In this document: positions 43,626-55,605 of the stretch, piece after piece
How the letters are laid out: each line of letters begins with the position of its first letter
Numbering within the stretch: position 1 is the stretch's first letter
Source of the DNA: Symsagittifera roscoffensis
Lineage: Eukaryota > Xenacoelomorpha > Acoela > Convolutidae
Direction: 5' to 3'
DNA: 64,000 nucleotides
Assembly (NCBI RefSeq): GCF_963678635.1
Contig: NC_087069.1
Span: 8,940,633-9,004,632 of the forward strand
Notes under the pieces: generated by a model
Seen by the model: the letters and a program-made list of their open reading frames with translations, nothing else
What the model was told of the DNA's origin: nothing
The model's database searches: none
Made by a program: the position numbers and the translations under genes

Positions 43626-44567
43626 ATTCTTAACATGTTTGTAGTTTAATGAGCTGGCGCGACTTTTTAACCTCGAGCCTAAAACGTTAATTTAATGAAC
43701 TTTAATCTTATTTCAACATTTCAAGTTCGTGTTTGAGCTCCAATTTTGATGTAAGAATTTGATATTTAGCTTTTCGTATGTTAAAATTATGAGGATTAGA
43801 ATCGAAAGCTAACCTTATTGGCTACAAACTCAATTAATACGACGGATTTTGAGCACGCGTTAGGCTCTGTTCCGAAACTTTTCCCGATTCAAATATTGAA
43901 TATGAGTCTAAGGTTTGGATGAAATCTTAGTCTGGAATCACATTTGCTTCATTGGTACTTTTTTTAAGCCTCAAGCTTATGTTCAAAACTTTTCAGTCGA
44001 TTTTCTACACGGATAAGCGATATTTTTATGTGGTGAAGCTTCGCAAAGAAATGAAATCAACCTCGCAGAAAGACTAATTGTTTTCACTGATTCTTGGGTA
44101 TATCCATAAAAACAAAAACATTGACTCAAATGAGGTCATTAAAAATACGGTTTCAAAAAAAAGACGTTAAGAGTTTTTATAAACTTCATAAACTTAATTT
44201 GTAAAAAGTTTCAAAAATTTTGTTTTGTATGTTGATGTATATATTTTTGCAATTTCATGATTCACAATTCAAATTTTGTTTTAACAATTTTGTAGTAATT
44301 TTTTTTGTGAAGCCATACCTCGTCGAAAAAACTGACCAAGTGAGCCCAGCTTTTGTAACTGGCTGAATTAGCTGATTTTTCGTTTCAACTGTTCGAAACC
44401 CAGCGTCGAAAAGAGTCGTTAAGCAAATCAGTAATGCAGTTTCTTTTACAGCAAGGCTAAAATGCAAAACTGTAACATCGGTTCAAACTGGCCAAAAAAT
44501 GATAAAATTGAAGTCGGTCGAACAACAAAATTTTCCAAAACTTATCACACATCCAACCTTAGTCTAA

Positions 44568-44705
44568 TAGCGAATTAGGGTTAAAAAAAAACAGAATTAA
44601 GGTCAAAATATGGTTGAATTAGGGTCCCATCAGGGTCAAACTAGTGCCGAATCAGGGTCAACATAGGGTCCAATTGGGTTGCATTGTTTAAAAATTAGGG
44701 TCTAA
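44568..44705 (+). repeat. Degenerate AGGGTC-type short repeats
   Basis: About nine copies of TTAGGGT, CAGGGTC or AAGGTC variants spaced 10-25 nt, often as AATTAGGGTC or ATCAGGGTCAA. The resemblance to telomeric TTAGGG is partial and not in register. Confidence 0.6.
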
Positions 44706-45506
44706 TAAGATTCAAATAATGGCAGATGCCTATGAACATTTAGAAGTAGCCACAAAAAACAGTTGTTTAAACCGTTGTTTTTGTCGTTAAGCCTGAAAGT
44801 TGCACAAAGCACGCGATTTGAAATCGTATTTAAATTGAAAAATTAATTGGGCATCTTTTTTGAATTATAAAAAAAGCAGCAGGCTTGTTACTTGTTCTCT
44901 AGCTACATGTAGCTGATCTAGCTACATCATCATTGTTTTTGTCTCTAATTTTTTATATTAGCTTGTTAACCATTATCAATCTTATTTGGTTACTGTTTTA
45001 AAATGGAATTTTAAACAAACATTAATAAAATTTTACCTCGAGTTTTTACTCGGAGTATCAACCTTCCTTTTATACTTTGTGCTTTACTAAGTCAAAACTG
45101 TTTTCTTTTGTTGACGCAAGCTTTAAAATGTTGCCAGTTGGAGCGCAAAACTAAGAAGCATGTTTTTTGATGAAAAATCGTTTGATTGGGAATATTGATG
45201 ACATAGAGTCTTTGTCTTCTTTTGCCATGATTGACTTCGCAGAAAAAGTGCTGTTTCATCTAACTGCTGTTTCATCTTATTAACAGCAAAACCCTGAAAT
45301 GCAGAAATGTATAAAAAATCAAATTAAGGCAATTCGGAGGCAATTATGCTCAAATATTTAAACACGTTATATTTTTCCAGATCTTGATTTTGATCAAAAA
45401 ATGATTTTTCTTTTCAAAGCTTACGTAATATCCAAAAAAAACACTCTTGAACTTTTGATTTGTACATAAAATATACCCTAAGATGTAGCTATCTCTGATA
45501 TCGAAG

Positions 45507-45969
45507 ATGGGTCTAGGACAACAAGCCGATGTGACTTCGAGCCGAAGGGACTTCAGGCCGAAAATTAAACTTTACAAGCACCTCAAATCATTATTTTTTC
45601 ATCTGTAAAACGTTTTTTTTTTTCAAAATCTTAGATATGTTTAGTCCATAATAAGCGTTATTTATGACAATGAATTACTTAGGATTGGCATTAGTTAATA
45701 ATATCAGCCGTTTTTTGAAATGCATAAATTATAAACAAGGTAATTACCTCAACCGTGTATTATTTTTTAACTTTCCTAAACATCATTTGGAGGTTTAAAT
45801 TTCGTGAAAACGCTAATAATTACAGAATTAAGATCATGAAATTGAGAAATTTTTCAAAAAGATTTTCAAATTAACCTTATTTCATGACTTAATGAGAAAA
45901 TTTTCGGCTTGAAGTCCCTAATTTTACGATTCGGCTTGAAGTCCCGTCGGCTTGATGTCCGGCACCCAT
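45507..45969. mobile_element. 463-bp TIR (MITE-like) element
   Basis: Ends ATGGGTCTAGGACAACAAGC and (other strand) ATGGGTGCCGGACATCAAGC, continuing with imperfectly matched copies of GGGACTTCAAGCCGA. Flanking 5-mers CGAAG (45502-45506 and 45970-45974) are a candidate target duplication. No coding frame in the ~340-bp interior. Confidence 0.82.
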
Positions 45970-46004
45970 CGAAGATATATTTCACTAAATTGTTTCAATA
46001 GCAA

Positions 46005-46075
46005 GGGGATTTGGAGGTAGTAAGAAGCTTTGAGAGCGATAGTAAGAGAGTTCAAATCTCAGCGGAGTGTTTTTT
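46005..46075 (+). other. tRNA-like (SINE head?) sequence
   Basis: AAGGGGATTTGGAGGTAGTA, a B-box-like GAGTTCAAATCTC at about 46048-46060, then a T8 run like a pol III terminator. Acceptor stem pairing is poor, so it is at most a tRNA-derived relic. Confidence 0.3.
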
Positions 46076-46454
46076 TTGCTCAACCTGTTTACAAACAAAA
46101 ATAGCGAAAAATTTTCTCTGATTTTGCAAAAACGTGCTTTATTTTATTGATAATTCAACATTGTTGCAGTATGCCAAACTTTTCTCTGATTTTGTATCTG
46201 ATCAAAGTTAAATTCATATTATCCGATGTCCGATGCAGCGCTGCATCTTTGCTGAAAATTTAGAGAAGTCACTTTATTTTGCAGGCCAATTTGGGAATGC
46301 TTATACTTTTTTGCGATATAGTTTGTTAATTATCTAAATCGATTCAGCTGCTGACGTGCAAACTGGTATAAAACCGGAGAAAGTTAAAGCTCAGCTTTTT
46401 TAACGCTTTTTTCCAAACTGAGATCTGCCTCGCATAAAAATGTTTCCTCTCCCG

Positions 46455-46740
46455 TTTGATTTCAGATACTGAGGAAGCCCATTTCCTCACTGGTTCGACC
46501 CCCTGGTGGCATCAAAAATTCCCTGCTTTGGTACCATGTCACAGCGTCCATTTTTAATCAGTATTTTCCACAAAGTTACCTGAAAAGTCACTTTTAGTCT
46601 GTTTTCTGGGAACTTTCACGAACAGCGCAGAAACGTTTGGTGAAATGAGGCTTTCATAGTCTTTTTGGGAGGAAATTTCTGGAACTTTTTTCTTCATAAT
46701 GCGCCCATCCCATTCAAGAAAATCCTAGATCCACTCCTAG
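46455..46740 (-). mobile_element. hAT-like element copy
   Basis: The right end AAGAAAATCCTAGATCCACT matches the family terminus. TTCGACCCCCTGG near 46495 and GTCCATTTTT near 46550 are family interior motifs. The left boundary is not certain, and the terminal CAG has changed. Confidence 0.55.
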
Positions 46741-48555
46741 TTTCGACTAGAAATTATGGTTCGCCTAAGTACCTTTCGGCTATAATTGGTCCTTGAAGTA
46801 AATCCTCTTTCCAAGGCTATAAAATACTCGATTATTGGAACCCATTGTCAGTATTGTCTGTCTGTCTGTGACATTTGCGTCATAAGTTACCACTAATAAG
46901 CCAATTATTATTTCCTTTTTCTGATAATACAGACGAAGCAGCGATTTTATGGACTTGTTAACCAGGGAATGGCTTTGAGATTTTTTTTTACAAGAGACTT
47001 ATATTTCTGGCAAAGAGTCTTATAAAAGGCCTGTACGATTTACTCTGCAACTCAAATGGCAAACTTTGAAAAAAGCAATACAGCTTCTTGGGATTTTCTC
47101 AGTTTAAATTCCCAGTTATAGACTTTCGCGGCTTTGAAACCCCATAAAATAGGCAACAGGCACGTCCACCCCTTATCTGCAAAAAATTACAAAAAATAGG
47201 ACTAAAATTTGCTTTTACAGGCTTCGGTGAACTAATATGTCTACCAATATGTATTTCAAATCTCTTTTTTAAATATAAAAAATATTTGGGATGATTAGGA
47301 CACAAACCATTCAATTTTAGAGCGCCCCCCTCTAAAATTTACAAAACATTTCGAAAATAGCTTTGCTTTAAAAAAATGGAGAAACATAGCAACCAGTATA
47401 ATTAAAAAAAAGAAATTGGGAAGCATTTTAGAGAAAGACAAGAAACGGCAAATTTTGTGGCAAATCCAGAATAATAGTTTAAATATTGAAACCCCGCAAT
47501 TCACAATTTGACTCGCTGAAGATTTTTTTTTGTACGAGCATAGCATGATAAAAAAAAATTTTTCAATAATTTTTCTGGCCTTTTGAATTCCCCCCTTTTT
47601 GATTTTTCTGAAATATAAGACTTGAAAGTCTATTTAAAATAATTTTTCTTGTTTTTAACTGCTTTAAAAAGTGTCAGCGTGAAGAGGTGGATTAGTTTTT
47701 TCATCATTTCGTACATGCAAAATGCCATGTGAGGTATTTTTGAGCAGTTTTATACTGTAATTTTACGAGGGGTTGGGAAACTGGAAAAGAATCATTTTTC
47801 TGATACTTTCAAGGTTGAATTAAATGAAATTTTACTTGTTTTCGGTACGTTTTTTTGGTACGTAATTTAGATTCAATAACAATTACATGCCACACGTCTG
47901 ACTTATAGTTGCCTTTTCTTAGCACATTAAAAAGGAAGCAAATAGGTCAATTGGACTTGTAAATCCGGCTGAAGAATTTCTTATGATCCCCAAAATCCTA
48001 CGCTTGACTATGGGAGCATTGTTTTCCTCTCATAATCTCATCCAAAAAAATTCAATTGTGGAATTATTTATTGTTTTTGTTCTTTTTTGCACTCAATTTG
48101 TTGTTGGTGCTATGAAGGTTCATAGTAAATGATTCTAATTTGCGATAGATTGATTTGGTCTATAAGATTTTATTTTCCAAAGCGATGAACTTGAACGAAG
48201 ACTGAAAGCTTTACAGCCTATTTAAAAACGCCTATTGAGAGGTTTTTCATCATTTTCTTAGGTATCTTTTTCAAATTCAAACGTGTAATTTTTTTCAGGA
48301 AATAGAGTAATTGTACACAAAGCTTTGTCGAAGTTTATTAATTGTTTCCAAGTTTAAAAAAATGCTTCCAAGTAAAAAAATTTCATTTCATAAGATTATG
48401 TTTACAAATATTCCAATAAAAAACAAGATCATAGCAAACAGTCCAAAAACATGAAAAAAAAACAGGTAACATTCTAATACAAAACACTCAAAATGATTTT
48501 AAACGGTCAAAGAAGTGGTTAAAATATCTGGTGGGAGCGCTTTGCATGCGTTTTA
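46741..48555. other. AT-rich DNA with no recognised gene
   Basis: Two - strand frames of 71-83 codons at 47099-47546 read as low-complexity hydrophobic chance frames. No repeat or RNA gene recognised, apart from a short TCTG run near 46857. Confidence 0.45.
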
Positions 48556-48559
48556 GCTT

Positions 48560-51500
48560 TGCTGCGACAATCGAAAGTAATTGTTCCGATAAATTTCGGC
48601 TTTTCAGCATCCAATTTTTTGTATCAGTCGAAAATTGTTTGTCTCTAAATCAAATTTTAATGTGGTCAATTTTTTGTAAAGTTATGGGGCCTTAAAAATT
48701 GCCAATTTTGCCATATTGGGATAATTAACAAGCGATTTATCTTAAGCTATTAACGCTTGAGCGGATATTTAATCTGTCCTGGAAATCTTTCCAGATTGAA
48801 TTGAGCCATGCTATTTTATACTTTGCTGTTTGCTAATATATAACTTTATACTTTCCATAGCGTTTTTGTTTGAAACTTTCGTTGATTTTGTGAAGCGAAC
48901 ACTACTCCATGTTTTTTAAGCGGGCACTTGGAACACTCAGTGCTTCCCTTTTATACAAGCTGACTTGTTTCATATATAGTCGAGCCCACTGCTGGCAAGT
49001 TCGCAACACGTTGGCCAGAATTCGGATCTCAATATTTTGATGTTTAGGCTGTTTGAACAAAAAAGAATTCTCAATCTAACAGTTTTTTAAAATACAAGAT
49101 CGCTCGTTTCAGGAAAAACCCTGAGTTTTCCAAAGCTTTTAAGTTCCACAGACTAGTGGAAAAAACTGATAAATTGATTTAATTTTAAAAAATTAGGTTT
49201 TTTGAGAGTTTTGGTAACTATTCCCATACGCTTTGTAAAATACAGAGTGATTATTTTGCGAAAAAATAAATAGACAATAGAACGCCTCTAATTAATTTGA
49301 AATGATTTCAAAGATGGATTTTTTACGCGTTATTAGAGCGATATCTATTGCACATTAAGTATTCCAAGCTAACAAAATTAGTAACTTGTAAACCCCCATA
49401 ACTTTATCATCATAACTTCTTTTATCACATATTGGCCAAATTGCCAACACTTTAACGTCCAAATGATCAGAGTATAAATATATGTTTAAATTTGAGTTCA
49501 AAACAACAATAATTTTTGGCCGCCACTGATTGAATCTAATATTGAATCTGAAATAGCTAATGTTTAAGCAAAAAACATATTCTGCTGATAAAAACATGCA
49601 CTTCATGCGCCCTATACACAAGAGCTCTAATATTATAATATTCTTTTACTGCCACGTTTCTTTGCACAGACAAAAAAATTGTTAAAAAGTATAAACAAAA
49701 ACTATTCTGCTAGGACAATGATGTTTTCCGAATGAAAATTCTGACGGCAAAAATCGTAAAGTTGTAGCTCATATATTTTTTTCTTGCGTTTACCCATATT
49801 TTTCAAACCACTCAAATAAACTCTGTAGAGACTCTTTTCATTTTGAAGTAAGATTTTAATCTATAAGAAAAAAGGTGCCGTAAATAACTCTTTTCTTGCT
49901 TAAAAGCCTAATTGTTTTTCTGAAGTTTTAGACAATGGCAGAACTTTTCAAATTTTTTCTCTTTATTGTACTAGTACGTCAATCTTTTAACATTCATTGA
50001 AGAAATGCAAATGTCAGTTTTGATATTTCACCTTGCTCGAGGCTTTAGATAAAATTCAACGTATATGTCGAAGATTAGGTAGTCTTCAAGCTTTTCTATC
50101 GGCGACAGATGAAAGACATTTGAAATATCTTGAAATTTAATCTCAAGTCTGCTGTTCAGAATTAGATAAGCGGAATGGACTAACTAAATTGACTGGAAGT
50201 TTTGTCAGGTTGAAAAAATGTTCTTCAGTCTGAATCATTTTAATGTCAGCTTGACACGAGCTAGAATATTGAGCTCTCGCAGAAGAAGGCTGACAGAAAA
50301 CAGCAATTTGTGAACAAAATTTTTATATGCATGCTAAAAATTGCCCTTCATGGCTGGAATAAATCGATAACGTAAATAAAAGAAATAAAACATTTACAAC
50401 AAAACTATCTACCTTATAGATTGATCAAATTTTAGGCTGGTTTTTGATTTTTGGTAGTGAGAAATCTGGAAAATTGAAAATGGATTCATTTTGAAATGCT
50501 ATAAAACTGAATACCAATACTTGGCATTTCAAGGGAAAAGTTTGAAAATGAAAGAACCACGGTGTTACTTTTGCATTTGGTATGAGTTACCATATCATAT
50601 CAGAAAATGAATAAATTTCAAAAACTCGATTAAAGACTTTTTTGTTTGACTTTTGTAAAAAAAAATGACGCTTTCTGACTTAGTTCAGACTACGTTTTAC
50701 TTTCTATGGAGTAATTCAAAATTTTGAAAAAAATCACCCCACACACGCTATGTAAGGTGCAAATTGATATTTTTTGCATATAGCAGGCAATTAAATATGA
50801 CAAAGAGCATGCCTCAATCCAATTTCAAGCGATTTCTGGTATGGAGTAGGTATCCTCTTATCTGTTAATAGCGCAAAATCTGACGCGCGCTTATTCTCCC
50901 AATTTAGCCACATTGGCTTAATTTGAACCCTCATAACTTAACAAAAACAATCACCGGCCTTTTTTTGAACTCAAGTCAAAAATGCCTTTCGAATGATATA
51001 ACAGAATTCATCAAAAAATGCTTGTGAAAAAGTCAAAATTTGTATGGAGAAAAAAAACCTCCCGGAGCACAAATATTTTGTTGCTTTTTATGCAAATCGG
51101 AACAATAATGCTTTGAATAAATGGAAACTTAAAAATGTATCTTAAAAAATTTAAAAACTAAAAAGTTTTGTGAAATGTTTTAGTACAATTGAAACTGGTT
51201 TCATATGCGCGCTTCAAGCTTGAAGGGAGATCAGTTAGGTTGTTGTTTTTTGCGTTTCTGCGTTATCAATGCTCAATTAGTTTAATTTTATATTTCCAGC
51301 TAAGATGTAAGAATTGATTTGATGCTCAAAACTTGTTTATTTGGTTGAATAATTTTAAAAACGTCTTTAGAAATCAATACTAAAATTCAGTTTTTAGTTT
51401 CCATGCACTTTTTTCCATATAAGCTTCATCTCTATACAAATTTTTTTAGTCTGATTTTTGTTCCGACTTTTGAAAAAAGTGACGGTATATTTATGGTTAA

Positions 51501-52320
51501 TCAGACTTATTTTGAATCTTTGTTAATAACGTTTTTTTTCTCACCATCTGACAATTTTTTGGTCTTTTTCAAAATACATACCGCTACCTTAATTGATGAA
51601 AAACAAACAAGGTTACAAAGTTGGATCGCTTTTACAAAGAAAGGCAGGATATCATTAAAAGTCAAGTCAAGACCAAACAATTTTATCTATTCTAGCTTTG
51701 AACCAATTTATTAAAATAATTTTTGCCATTTTAGCCTCATAAATTTCATAAGTATGAGCCCAAATTATCGTCGAATTGGAGTTTTTCAATTTCTGCCGCC
51801 CTGTTTTGCTTATTACATTTAATACTAATTAAGAAAAAATGTATACTTTTTCATTTTACATCATTTAAGGGAGATTGGGGTTGTGGATTGATTTTGATAT
51901 TTTAAACTCAAAATAATTATGTTGTTTCACCTGCAACTATTGTCGATAAGAAATGGGGGTTTGCAAGTTGGCAATTTGGCCATTATGAGCCACTATTATA
52001 CGCTATCTACCAATCTTCGATGTTAAAACGCATTTAACACTTTGATATTATCAACCTAAAATTTATAGTTTGTCAAAATTTCATATACCAAAAACTTTTA
52101 AAGACCAATTAATGGGCTGTCGGAACATTCAGGGCTTTGCCCTGATACGAGCAGTCTTGTTTAACAAGCTCGTGGGACGGAGATTTTATGACAAAAATGA
52201 GAAAACCCGCAAGTTTTTTTTTCAAATTTTACGAATATTAATTTTACCTTACAACGAGTAACTTAAAATTCAGTCGGAACGGAACATTCAACACTTTGCC
52301 CAGATATTTTTGTTTCAGAT
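48560..52320. repeat. Several copies of an old repeat family (48.56, 49.34, 50.8, 51.4 kb)
   Basis: Fragments share GTTATGGGG, TTGAAAATTGCC..AATTTGGCCAT, TTTTTGTTCCGACTTT and GGCAGTCGGAACATTCA motifs. The longest match is with 60380-61150. The 49.34-49.45 copy is inverted. All are strongly diverged and non-coding. Confidence 0.55.
52119..52162 (+). repeat. Conserved 44-nt motif with CAGGGC hairpin
   Basis: GTCGGAACATTCAGGGCTTT, then GCCCTGATACGAGCAGTCTT. CAGGGC and GCCCTG pair across TTT. Copies are at 52272-52316 (diverged), 60984-61030 and 61099-61143. Confidence 0.7.
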
Positions 52321-53567
52321 ATTTCAGGTATCTTTCAGAATCGGAACAATCAGATATTTTTTGTTTGTTAAAAAACATGTTCTCATGCAGGAGTATAATC
52401 ACTCGGACACATTTGCACGATATAAACAAAATCATGTTCTAATCCCGCCGATTCTTTGGCACAAAGTAAAGAGCATCTTGCATTTGATACATGGGAGAAA
52501 ATACGTTTTTATTGTGTCAGAGTTATTGAAGTTTGGTTGGTATTTTGATCGGGGATTTATTTTTACTTCAAATCGTCTCGCTTTACAATGTTGGCTCTGA
52601 GAATTGGACGATAAAAACCTTCCTTCTTTCATCATATTTTCTCTTACAATGCAATTTGCGACTGAACTGAATTGGTCCAAAAATAACAAAGAAATGGCTT
52701 AGAGGCAAATGTAAAGGCTTTTTTGTTTCTTGGAATTCGAGTCTCCGATTGATCTTTTGTATTTATAAAGATAGCTTGATGTTTTTTGATTAAAAATATG
52801 AAAGTAAATGTAGCTGATAATGCCAAGGTATTTCGAGCAATCAAAAATTCATCCTAGTTGCATTAAACTTAATCTTGAAAATAATAGTCTGAGAATAGAA
52901 ATAAAAAGTCACCCCCTCCCCCGCACTTTATAAGCATCAGTTTTATGGTATAACGAGGGGTTATATAAGTTTAACTATGAAGACTAACTACAAACTATGA
53001 CTGTTAACGCCTAGTTATTCGGCATGCCTATTTTGAATCAGGTAGAAAACTTTCTTATAAAAAGTCGAAGGCTAAGGGGGGGGGGGGGGGGCTGGAATGG
53101 AAGAAGAAAAATCTATATCGAAAAATATTTCAGGGCCGTAGACAGTATTTTGAGAAAGCATACCAAAAAAAAATCCCCGCTCACAAAATTTTGATAGGAA
53201 AACCGCCCCTTCCCCTCACATATATATTGCACACAAATTAGTCGCGAGTAAAATGTTTGTTGAAATTTTTTGTTTTAATTGCCAAAAAAGATCTGAATTG
53301 AATAAACACCCCAAACATATATAAGTCATTGCTTTCTTTGAATGTCGGAACAACAACTTTGACTGTTCAAATCAAAAGTATTGTTAAAAAATTGTTTCGA
53401 GCCCGATCACAAAATAGAATTGAATTTATGCTTCAATATCCAGGTGTTTTTTATCAGGAAAAAATAAGAACTACCAATTAACTTTATTGGAATCAAATGA
53501 TACATCAAATTCGATCTTTTTAGCCCAGGTTTGACCGATTTTACTAAAATTGTCTTAAAACGTTCTG
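52321..53567. other. No recognised gene; poly-G tract near 53077
   Basis: Overlapping short frames on both strands at 52310-52850 have no recognised domain. A 15-nt G run lies near 53078-53092. Nothing else seen. Confidence 0.4.
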
Positions 53568-53697
53568 GTGTCAAATAAAAACAGGGTTAATTTTTTATTT
53601 CTGGACAACTCTTGTGTGTAACGTCAAAATGTAGTGTCAAATAAAAACAGGGTTAATTTTTTATTTCTGGACAACTCTTGTGTGTAACGTCAATATG
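53568..53697 (+). repeat. Tandem duplication, 66-bp unit x2
   Basis: Copies at 53568-53633 and 53634-53697, each starting GTGTCAAATAAAAACAGGGT and ending at ACGTCAAAATG or ACGTCAATATG. Near identity implies a recent event. Confidence 0.95.
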
Positions 53698-54300
53698 ACG
53701 AGAATGAGTAGATTACATAACGACGCTAAAATTATTTACATTTTGATTCCAAAAAAAATTGAAAAAATTTGACAAATATTGACGCTCGGACAGCATTAAC
53801 ATTATTATTTTCAAATTTTAACATCTTCAAAAACACAAAAATCAATTCTTTGTGCAATATATTGATTTAAAAATTAGCGCAGCAACAATGAAACTCACAA
53901 AATAGTGATAGATTTTGTTTAACTTTTTAGCTAATAATTGACGTAATAATTACCTTTTCAAAATTTGCTTATTCAAATTTATAGAATTGATTTTCTTTGA
54001 GCTACAACAGCAACTTCAAATTTTTAGGTTGACATGGGGTATCCTGATAAGAACCAGTTTGTTTCAATTTCAGTTTTGAAAGAAAAGAATATCATTTTAT
54101 TCAAAATTGAGTCTTCACTTCATGAGGTTATTACCCTCGAAATAAAAAAGGGTCTTGCAATCGGGCACTGGACTTTTTTCTCCGTAAATAACTTTGTTCA
54201 CAGGACTCATCTCCTGGAGCTTGGATTCTATCAAATGCTTCCTTTATTATAAATTGAATATCAATCAACCTTTCCGGCGCATCTGACCAAGAAGTAACAC

Positions 54301-54360
54301 ATCTTGTTGAGACGGCTTGAGAATGCTTGTGGTTTGAATCCAGCCGTGACCTGTTTTATT
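54301..54360 (+). other. tRNA-like sequence, possible SINE relic
   Basis: TTGTTGAGACGGCTTGAGAA is A-box-like and GTGGTTTGAATCCAGCC contains a B-box-like core about 25 nt downstream. Cloverleaf pairing is weak. Confidence 0.3.
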
Positions 54361-54885
54361 GCAAGTTCGATTTTTTATGTTTTTTCACACTATCGTTTGT
54401 CTGTTTTTTTTGTCGGCTTTATTCTTGCAGCCCAGTTTTTATGAAGGTTCAGCATTCTTCTAAGTTGCAGTAACACCCATGCTTGATGACAAAGCCCGGC
54501 AGCTGAATTCGAGACGTGTTTTCTTCACAAGTCGCCTCTGTGTATAATTTAATGATAAAATGATTTTTTCTTTTTAGTTTACTGATTTGCTCCGACTGTT
54601 TGGGTTTACTGATACGTCAATTTATCATTCTCAAAAACTTATAAAAACTGACACTGGTCTTATGAAGAAAGCCTGCAGTTGAGTTGAGAAGTATATCAGC
54701 TTTGCTGTTATATCAATCCACCTCCTTTATATTTCGTTTTCCGGAAAAACTTATTTTGAAGGCACACTAAAATTTGCGGTCGAAAAAAATGATTAAAAAA
54801 ACTTTGGGGTATTTTTGAAATATGAATTTATTGAAATTTTTTGTTCTCTCAAAAATTGATAGTCATGTAATTACCATAGGGTGGG

Positions 54886-55605
54886 AATTAAATGACTATC
54901 ATTTACAAATTGTATGGCAATGTGTGACTATCATTTTTCACAGAAAAAATGTATGGAAATGTATGACTATCACTTTTGACAGACAGTTTGTATGGAAATG
55001 TATGACTATCATTTTTGACAGACAAATTGTATAAAAATGTATGACTATCATTTTTAACAGACAAATTGTATAAAAAATGTATGGCTTTAATTTTTAACTG
55101 ACAAATTGTGTGAAAATGAACGACTATCATTTAAAAAAAAATTGTATGGAAATAAATAAATACCATTTTTTAAAAGACAAATTGTATGGAAAGATTTGAC
55201 TGTCATTTTTAACAGACAAAGTGTATGGAAATGCATGGCTATCATTTTTAACAGAGAAATTGTATGGAAATATATGACTATCATTTTTAACAGAGAAAGT
55301 GTATGTAAATGTATGACCATCATTTTTCACAGACAAATTGTATGGAAATAAATAAATATCATTTTTTAACAGACAAATTGTATGGAAATGTTTGACTGTC
55401 ATTTTAACAGACAAAGTGTATGGAAATGTATGACTATCATTTTTAACAGACAAATTGTATGGAAAAGTGTGACTATCATTTTTCACAGACAAGTTGTATG
55501 GAAATGTATGATTATCATTTCTAACAGACAAAGTGTGTGAAAATGTACGACTATCATTGTTCCCAGTAAAACTGTATGGAAATCAGAGGAAATGTATGAC
55601 TGGCA
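54886..55605. repeat. 39-bp minisatellite, about 19 units
   Basis: Unit near CAGACAAATTGTATGGAAAT then GTATGACTATCATTTTTAA. Because the period is a multiple of three, the - strand stays open for 134 codons at 55531-55127 as 13-residue repeats of the type SVKNDSHTFPYNL; single-base indels between units break it elsewhere. No flanking coding sequence supports translation. About one unit in three differs by substitutions. Confidence 0.92.

Noticed and set aside
47099-47546. Two overlapping - strand frames of 71-83 codons
   Set aside because: Phe/Lys-rich, no motif and no splice or promoter context.
54886-55605. Minisatellite as a CRISPR array
   Set aside because: Units are contiguous without spacers and the DNA is eukaryotic.
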